A DNA stretch of 64,000 nt, taken from NCBI RefSeq assembly GCF_023015985.1, contig NZ_JALKAO010000003.1:434001-498000 (forward strand), given 5' to 3'. The position numbers and the translations under genes are program-made. The stretch's first letter is position 1; each line of letters opens with the position of its first letter. Positions 58,277 to 64,000 of this stretch are shown here, piece after piece. The notes beneath the pieces were generated by a model, which worked only from the letters and a program-made list of their open reading frames with translations, had not been told where the DNA came from and searched no databases. The DNA is from Marivita sp. S6314. Its GTDB lineage: Bacteria; Pseudomonadota; Alphaproteobacteria; Rhodobacterales; Rhodobacteraceae.

Positions 58277-59158
58277 TTACCCAATCGCCTCAAGCACGGC
58301 CTCACCCAGTGACGCGGGGCTTTCCGCCACAACGATGCCAGCGGATTTCATCGCTTCGATCTTGTCCTCGGCACCGCCTTTGCCACCGGCGACGATCGCG
58401 CCAGCGTGGCCCATGCGGCGGCCCGGAGGGGCGGTGCGGCCCGCGATAAAGCCTGCGATGGGCTTCCAGCGGCCTTTCTTTTTCTCAGAAGCGAGGAATT
58501 CGGCGGCTTCTTCTTCCGCAGAACCACCAATCTCACCGATCATGATGATGCTCTCGGTCTCGTCATCGGCCAGGAACCATTCCAGCACGTCGATATGCTC
58601 GGTCCCCTTGATCGGGTCACCGCCGATGCCGACGCAGGTGGACTGGCCGAGGCCCACATCCGTGGTCTGCTTCACCGCTTCGTAGGTCAGCGTGCCGGAG
58701 CGCGAGACAACGCCAACGGTGCCGCGCTTGTGGATGTGGCCGGGCATGATGCCGATCTTGCAGGCGTCCGGCGTGATCACACCGGGGCAGTTGGGGCCGA
58801 TCAGGCGGCTTTTGCTGTCCTGCAGCGCGCGCTTGACCTTCATCATGTCCATCACCGGGATGCCTTCGGTGATGCAGCAGATCACTTCCATTTCGGCGTC
58901 AATCGCTTCAAGGATCGAGTCCGCAGCGAAGGGCGGCGGCACGTAGATGACGGACGCGTTCGCGCCCGTGACGTGCTTGGCCTCGTGAACCGAGTTGAAG
59001 ACCGGCAGGTCCAGATGCGTCTGCCCGCCTTTGCCCGGTGTCACACCGCCGACCATCTTGGTGCCATAGGCGATGGCCTGTTCGGTGTGGAATGTGCCCT
59101 GCGACCCGGTGAGGCCCTGGCAGATGACTTTGGTGTTTTCGTCGATGAGGACGGCCAT
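58277..59158 (-). CDS. sucD: Succinyl-CoA synthetase alpha subunit
   Basis: Forms ATP or GTP from succinyl-CoA together with SucC. The CoA-binding N-terminus ([19 protein letters not shown]) and the phosphorylated histidine in [20 protein letters not shown] are visible; 293 residues is standard. An AAGGAG lies about eight bases before the ATG. It is separated from sucC by a small unrelated gene, unlike the usual direct sucCD junction. Confidence 0.97.
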   Translation of the reverse strand: MAVLIDENTKVICQGLTGSQGTFHTEQAIAYGTKMVGGVTPGKGGQTHLDLPVFNSVHEAKHVTGANASVIYVPPPFAADSILEAIDAEMEVICCITEGIPVMDMMKVKRALQDSKSRLIGPNCPGVITPDACKIGIMPGHIHKRGTVGVVSRSGTLTYEAVKQTTDVGLGQSTCVGIGGDPIKGTEHIDVLEWFLADDETESIIMIGEIGGSAEEEAAEFLASEKKKGRWKPIAGFIAGRTAPPGRRMGHAGAIVAGGKGGAEDKIEAMKSAGIVVAESPASLGEAVLEAIG

Positions 59159-59170
59159 GTTGGTGGCTCC

Positions 59171-59656
59171 TTACAATTCGTGTTCTTTGATAAGCTGTGC
59201 ATGACTGCCCCGCATCTTTTGCAAGGCGTGCGCTAACTCTTTGTTTGCTTCATTTCGAAGCGAGTTGATTTTCTCGGTTGGTACATTGAGACTGACACTC
59301 CGGTTCTCGTCGACGGATTTCGCAGCAATGCCGACCCATTCTTCGACCTCTGACCTGATCTGTTGCAGCTTCTCCGACGCTTCGCGATCTATCCAGGGTT
59401 CAACCTTATTGGATGACCAAACCGTAAGCTCGATAATCGACTTCAACATTTCGGACGGTTCGGTTGAGAACCGAGGACAAGTGTTCAAGGCTTCGTAAAC
59501 CGCGTCCCATCTTTGTCTGCGAAGCTGCCATGCAAACTCCATTCGCATCTTCGCTCTATCTCGACGCAAACCGAAGAAGTCTGCGGCAATAACTGTCACT
59601 ATTGAGGCCGCAATTGATGCCCCGACAGTTAACAAATGAGTGCCGCCAACTTCCAT
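59171..59656 (-). CDS. Hypothetical single-span protein between sucC and sucD
   Basis: A 161-residue protein with one N-terminal membrane helix (about 8-28, [20 protein letters not shown]) and a cytoplasmic, largely helical and charged domain rich in Trp and Glu ([17 protein letters not shown]). It resembles no family I can name. It sits between sucC (six bases upstream) and sucD (12 bases downstream) on the same strand, so it must be co-transcribed. Its AT-richer composition than the suc genes suggests it was inserted later. Confidence 0.75.
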   Translation of the reverse strand: MEVGGTHLLTVGASIAASIVTVIAADFFGLRRDRAKMRMEFAWQLRRQRWDAVYEALNTCPRFSTEPSEMLKSIIELTVWSSNKVEPWIDREASEKLQQIRSEVEEWVGIAAKSVDENRSVSLNVPTEKINSLRNEANKELAHALQKMRGSHAQLIKEHEL

Positions 59657-59662
59657 TTTAGA

Positions 59663-60856
59663 TCACCCCTTAACCGCTTTCACGATCTTCTCGGCACCGT
59701 CCTTGAGGTCATCCGCTGCAATCACGTCAACGTCGGAGTTGTTGATGATCGCTTTGCCCTCTTCGACGTTTGTGCCTTCGAGGCGCACAACCAGTGGCAC
59801 CTTGAGGCCAACCTCTTTCACAGCAGCGACCACGCCCTCCGCGATCACATCGCAGCGCATGATGCCGCCGAAGATGTTGACGAGGATGCCTTTTACGTTG
59901 GGGTCAGAGGTGATGATCTTGAACGCTTCGGTCACCTTTTCCTTGGTCGCGCCGCCGCCCACGTCGAGGAAGTTGGCGGGCTCAGCCCCGTAGAGTTTGA
60001 TGATGTCCATCGTCGCCATGGCAAGGCCCGCGCCGTTGACCATGCAGCCGATCTCGCCGTCGAGCGCGATGTAGTTGAGGTCATACTTGGAGGCTTCGAG
60101 TTCCTTGGGGTCTTCCTCGGTCTCGTCGCGCAGTTCGGCGATGTCGGGGTGGCGGTAGATGGCGTTGCCGTCAAAACCCATCTTGGCGTCGAGGCATTTG
60201 AGATCGCCGCTGTCGGTGACGATGAGCGGGTTGATTTCGAGCATCTCCATGTCTTTTTCGATGAACATTTTGTAGAGCGTGCCCATGAGTGCGACGCATT
60301 GCTTCACCTGCTTGCCGGTCAGGCCAAGGTTGAACGCGATGCGGCGGCCGTGGAAGGCCTGGTAGCCGGTGGCGGGATCGACCGAGAAGCTGAGGATTTT
60401 CTCTGGCGTGCTTTCCGCGACTTCCTCGATGTCCATGCCGCCTTCGGTGGAGGCCACAAAGGACACGCGGGAGGTTTGGCGATCCACCAGAAGGGCGAGG
60501 TACATCTCGGTCTCGATGCCGGAGCCGTCTTCGATATAGATGCGGTTGACCTGCTTGCCCGCGTCGCCGGTTTGCTTGGTGACAAGCGTGCGGCCCAGCA
60601 TCTTCTTGGCCTCTTCAGCGGCTTCAGATGCGGATTTCGCAAGACGCACACCACCGGCATCGCCAGCGGACTCTTCCTTGAACGATCCCTTGCCGCGACC
60701 ACCTGCGTGGATCTGCGCCTTGACCACCCAGAGCGGGCCGTCCATTTCGCCTGCTTTGGTCTTGGCCTCTTCGGCCTTGAGAACCACGCGGCCATCCGAC
60801 ACCGGGGCGCCGTAGCTGCGTAGCAGGGCTTTCGCCTGATACTCGTGGATGTTCAT
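59663..60856 (-). CDS. sucC: Succinyl-CoA synthetase beta subunit
   Basis: ATP-grasp subunit that binds nucleotide and succinate. It opens with the typical [19 protein letters not shown] and has [17 protein letters not shown] for nucleotide binding and [16 protein letters not shown]; 397 residues is normal. It is the first suc gene downstream of the 60.97-kb operator-like repeat, so the suc gene run probably starts here. Confidence 0.97.
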   Translation of the reverse strand: MNIHEYQAKALLRSYGAPVSDGRVVLKAEEAKTKAGEMDGPLWVVKAQIHAGGRGKGSFKEESAGDAGGVRLAKSASEAAEEAKKMLGRTLVTKQTGDAGKQVNRIYIEDGSGIETEMYLALLVDRQTSRVSFVASTEGGMDIEEVAESTPEKILSFSVDPATGYQAFHGRRIAFNLGLTGKQVKQCVALMGTLYKMFIEKDMEMLEINPLIVTDSGDLKCLDAKMGFDGNAIYRHPDIAELRDETEEDPKELEASKYDLNYIALDGEIGCMVNGAGLAMATMDIIKLYGAEPANFLDVGGGATKEKVTEAFKIITSDPNVKGILVNIFGGIMRCDVIAEGVVAAVKEVGLKVPLVVRLEGTNVEEGKAIINNSDVDVIAADDLKDGAEKIVKAVKG

Positions 60857-60968
60857 CGGTCAACTGTCCCGTCTATTGCTGCGATTTTTCCCGATATAAG
60901 TGCGGGGGGATGTCGGATTTAAAGGCTTTTTTGCCGCACCGGGGCCTGAGACGGGAAAAAGCGACATT

Positions 60969-60999
60969 TGTGATCACACGTGAAAATCGTGTGATCACA
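60969..60999. promoter_or_regulatory. Paired TGTGATCACA palindromes upstream of sucC
   Basis: TGTGATCACA occurs at 60969-60978 and 60990-60999. The two are arranged so that the whole is a larger inverted repeat (TGTGATCACACG and its complement, seven bases apart). This tandem site 113-143 bp upstream of sucC is a good candidate for a dimer-of-dimers regulator, for example GntR or CRP/FNR type. The regulator is unknown. Confidence 0.65.
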
Positions 61000-61030
61000 T
61001 AATTGTTTGCAACGTGCTGGCGTAGCCTTC

Positions 61031-61061
61031 AGCGTCGAAGACAAGTGATTCCTTCGACGCT
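61031..61061. terminator. Hairpin downstream of the ATP-grasp gene
   Basis: AGCGTCGAA and TTCGACGCT form a perfect 9-bp stem with a 13-base loop, 70-100 bp past the stop of the ATP-grasp gene on the minus strand. There is no T tract, so its role as terminator is tentative. A 15-bp palindrome (CGACGTC-a-GACGTCG, 61103-61117) lies between it and that stop. Confidence 0.5.
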
Positions 61062-61129
61062 CCGGTGCAGGCCGTCAACGCGTGGATATTTTGATGTTCC
61101 ATCGACGTCAGACGTCGCAGATGTGTGGG

Positions 61130-63253
61130 CTAAATCGCCAATTCGTTGATCAACCGTCGCATCTGACGGGCAAACGTACTTTTCGGGTCAATGAATTTCG
61201 AACCAAATTTTGCGAGGTCCGGGTCTGCGTCAATAGCATCGACGGCCCATTCTTGGTCGTCGGGGGGCATTTGAGGGTCTTCCATCTCGATGTCGATCGA
61301 CAAGAGCCTCGCGCTTGGAAGGGCGCGCATGCAGGTTGATGCGATCGTTTGCCAAGCAGGATGGAGGCGAAGCGGGCCTTCTTCGGTGTTTTGATATGCG
61401 GCCAAAAGGCGATTGTCGAACACCAGCAACGCGACCTGACTGCAGGTTTTCGTCGGAGAGACGATGACCGTTTTCGTGTTTTTGTTGGCGTGCGTCTTCA
61501 GGACGGCTTCTGCTTCAGCTGCCGTGGACACGGTTTGCTCTACTTGGGGGCGCGTGCGCGCCATCAGGGTGATTATGCAATTCTGGCCGAAGCGGGCCAC
61601 TGCGCGTTTGATACCACGACCATCGCCGGGATCGAACATCAACTTCCGAGTTACCGGTAGGCCCGCCATGGCAAGCGTATGCCGAAGCCTCTGGTGTCCG
61701 GAATGGTTTGCATGAACGCACGAAAACCATCCATTCACTTGCGGGGACGTAAAGGTCAGCCGAGATGTGCTGTTCAGTTGAACCACATCATCGAGTTCCG
61801 TGACGAGCGGAGCCTTTGCCTCTTTGGCGCAGAGCGTTTTGATGACGTCGCTTGCGCGCAGTGGTTTGGTTTGTCCCTTAGACATATTGAACGCTGTTTT
61901 GCGCGTTCCAGCAGCGTCTTTCGGCAGGATCACATATGCGCTGTCAACGTATTTTGGTTTGTGTCGCGTATCGAGAAGTTTGCTGACCAGCGTCGATATT
62001 TCTTCTTTCGTCGCGGTGCCCGAGATGGTGCACTCGTCATCGCATTGAATGCCCATGATATTCGCGTTGTTTGCTGCGACGGCTTCGGCAAATGCCTGTA
62101 ATTCGTTTATCCGGGCACCTTGGCAAGATATGCGAAACGGCTCAGCTTTAGGTTTTTGGGTCGCTTTTCCGAAGTAGTGTTGGACGATCAGTTTTGGACA
62201 ATCGACGGATCGACCCACGGGCGGATACAAAGCCCCGAAGAGCGCAGGTTGAGGATTGGTTTCGCAGATCAATGCGGTGCCGTTCGGTTCTTCGAAATCC
62301 CGGCAAAGGACATCCATTCCAAGCGGGCCGGTATAATCAAGCGCCTCGGCGACCGAACGGGCGACCTTGTCAACCGGGGCAGACAACCGCCCGTTGATCG
62401 GCAACAGGTCGCCGCCAGAGCTTACGCTTTGCGTGAGACCCAGAAGAACAGCTTCGCCCTTGTTCAGGACGGTGGACATATCCACGCCCTGAAGGCGCAC
62501 CAATTCCTGCGCTCGTTTATCGGTGGGGATCATCGCGACACGCAACGCCGGGCTGACCGCGCGCCGTGTATTTTTGGCATCTACCAGCTCCTGTACTGTC
62601 GAGCGCCCGTCACCGATCACATTCGGCGGGATTTTGAGGTATGCACACACAACCTTTTTGTCCAAAATGACGGCGCGCAAGTCGCAACCGACAAACGTCT
62701 CTTCCATCATGATTGGCGATTGACGGCGGCTGCTTCGTGCGTAGGACCAGGCTTCTTTCAGGGCCACATCGTCGTAAATCCCGACTGTCACGCCCAAGCC
62801 CTGGCGACCGCGCGACGGTTTCAGGACAACAGATGGCCCAATGGACGGGCGAATCTCGCGGGCATGTTCGAGGCTTGTGACCTGCTGTCCTCGCGCATGC
62901 GGAATGTGGTTCTTGGCGTAAAACACCTTCTGCACGAGCTTGTCGGCGCAGAATGTGTCGATGATGGGTTTCATCGCACTCGGTTGAGCGGCGGCAAAGC
63001 CGACTTTTTGTGTTCCGTTGTCGATAGTTAAACGGCGGGCTGGCAGGCTTGGAAACGCCGATACTGTCAATCCCTGTTCATGTGCGGCCCGTACGATTTC
63101 GGTCGCGTCTGTTGAGGCCGTGATATCATACGCATTGTCAGTTAAAGCAGCGTATTCTTCGAAATAGGGACGAAAGATCCTGTGATAAAATTCGAGGGTA
63201 GCTTCCGTGCCATGTGGTTCGGTAAATGGTTTAATGGCCGTGATTTTCATCAT
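61130..63253 (-). CDS. Cyanophycin-synthetase-like ATP-grasp protein with a degenerate second half
   Basis: A 707-residue protein. Residues about 80-380 form an ATP-grasp domain: nucleotide lysine and glycine loop in VVLKPSRGRQGLGVTVG, the VIGDGRSTVQELV motif shared with cyanophycin synthetase, and the metal-binding ICETNPQP. The rest differs from cyanophycin synthetase: no Mur-ligase domain (no GTNGKTT) follows. Residues about 540-690 resemble a second ATP-grasp fold (LAMAGLPVTRK, LLVFDNRLLAAYQ) without its glycine loop. It probably ligates an amino acid or acid to an amine with ATP; the substrate is unknown. The start is ATGATG with AAGG before it. It stands alone between the suc and mdh genes. 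Confidence 0.8.
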   Translation of the reverse strand: MMKITAIKPFTEPHGTEATLEFYHRIFRPYFEEYAALTDNAYDITASTDATEIVRAAHEQGLTVSAFPSLPARRLTIDNGTQKVGFAAAQPSAMKPIIDTFCADKLVQKVFYAKNHIPHARGQQVTSLEHAREIRPSIGPSVVLKPSRGRQGLGVTVGIYDDVALKEAWSYARSSRRQSPIMMEETFVGCDLRAVILDKKVVCAYLKIPPNVIGDGRSTVQELVDAKNTRRAVSPALRVAMIPTDKRAQELVRLQGVDMSTVLNKGEAVLLGLTQSVSSGGDLLPINGRLSAPVDKVARSVAEALDYTGPLGMDVLCRDFEEPNGTALICETNPQPALFGALYPPVGRSVDCPKLIVQHYFGKATQKPKAEPFRISCQGARINELQAFAEAVAANNANIMGIQCDDECTISGTATKEEISTLVSKLLDTRHKPKYVDSAYVILPKDAAGTRKTAFNMSKGQTKPLRASDVIKTLCAKEAKAPLVTELDDVVQLNSTSRLTFTSPQVNGWFSCVHANHSGHQRLRHTLAMAGLPVTRKLMFDPGDGRGIKRAVARFGQNCIITLMARTRPQVEQTVSTAAEAEAVLKTHANKNTKTVIVSPTKTCSQVALLVFDNRLLAAYQNTEEGPLRLHPAWQTIASTCMRALPSARLLSIDIEMEDPQMPPDDQEWAVDAIDADPDLAKFGSKFIDPKSTFARQMRRLINELAI

Positions 63254-63536
63254 GCACGCCTTATGGTTCCTGCTCCAATCGGGCGGATCAAAACGTAATG
63301 TCATCGGCTAGAACGACTGTTTATTACTGCTCGCCCATTTTTTTAATCAGCGTAGCGGTTTGGGGCGAAAAACCTCAGCATTGTTGAGGCTCAAACATGA
63401 ATGCTGTGCCGGTTGTGGCTTCTCGCGCACAGTTGATCACGGGTTATTGATGCGTGTTTTTTTGCATATGCCCACGAAAAAAGGCCCGGCGATTGTGCGC
63501 TGGGCCTTTCGTCAAAGCTAAAAAGCGGCCGCCTTT
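63254..63536. other. 283-bp spacer between mdh and the ATP-grasp gene
   Basis: Apart from the mdh terminator, this AT-rich spacer holds only a short dyad (CCTCAGCATTGTTGAGG, about 63372-63388) and no convincing coding frame. It must contain the promoter of the ATP-grasp gene, but I could not place it. Confidence 0.5.
63477..63509 (-). terminator. mdh rho-independent terminator
   Basis: On the minus strand AAAGGCCCAGCG and CGCCGGGCCTTTTTT form a strong GC stem with a run of six T residues, 28 bases after the mdh stop. This is the clearest intrinsic terminator in the window and separates mdh from the ATP-grasp gene and the suc genes. Confidence 0.9.

Positions 63537-64000
<464 letters not shown>

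Noticed and set aside
61130-63253. Calling the ATP-grasp protein cyanophycin synthetase
   Set aside because: The Mur-ligase half with its GTNGKTT loop, required for cyanophycin synthesis, is absent.

Overview
The window looks like chromosomal DNA of a marine alphaproteobacterium of the Rhodobacterales (Roseobacter group). The assignment rests on the high GC content, the sucC/sucD/sucA/sucB/lpdA order beside mdh, a Roseobacter-type taurine-pyruvate aminotransferase, a sitABCD manganese transporter behind a Fur/Mur-like box, and the ftsEX-plsC order. I saw no tRNA, rRNA, CRISPR array, insertion sequence or phage gene. Two genes run off the edges: a dihydropyrimidinase-type hydrolase on the left and malate dehydrogenase on the right.

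Left part (1-8.8 kb): dihydropyrimidinase-like hydrolase, an orphan iolB, a divergent katG/oxyR peroxide-defence pair, a small conserved protein, and a ferric-iron ABC permease converging on its probable substrate-binding protein. No ATPase gene for that transporter is present.

Middle-left (8.8-26.6 kb) is the most unusual part. A LodA-like protein (candidate cysteine tryptophylquinone amino-acid oxidase) is followed by an FAD amine oxidase and a pyruvate/indolepyruvate-decarboxylase-like enzyme. Divergent from it, a LodB-like flavoprotein starts a set that continues into a SAM-domain/nucleotide-cyclase/ATPase/TPR signalling protein, a membrane-anchored cyclic-nucleotide-binding protein and a DUF3307 protein. 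A SulP anion transporter with STAS and cyclic-nucleotide domains, peptidase T and a second membrane cNMP-binding protein follow. My working hypothesis is oxidative amino-acid catabolism (amino acid to 2-oxo acid to aldehyde, releasing H2O2) placed next to second-messenger signalling.

Middle (26.7-43.5 kb): sitABCD converges on a compact seven-gene glycogen operon, glgP-glgB-glgC-glgA-glgX-malQ-pgm, whose neighbouring genes overlap or nearly touch. A perfect 28-bp palindrome lies just upstream of glgP.

Right part (43.6-64 kb): taurine-pyruvate aminotransferase with a GNAT acetyltransferase; a zinc-ribbon membrane protein divergent from ftsE-ftsX-plsC and an FMN-binding protein; a VOC protein; an intergenic stretch with a possible structured RNA (6S-like) and tandem hairpins; then the 2-oxoglutarate dehydrogenase/succinyl-CoA synthetase genes interrupted by small poorly known genes; a large protein with one good and one degenerate ATP-grasp-like half; and the end of mdh. 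Several intergenic dyads (30.4, 50.5, 52.0, 58.2 and 61.0 kb) look like dispersed palindromic elements or operators.
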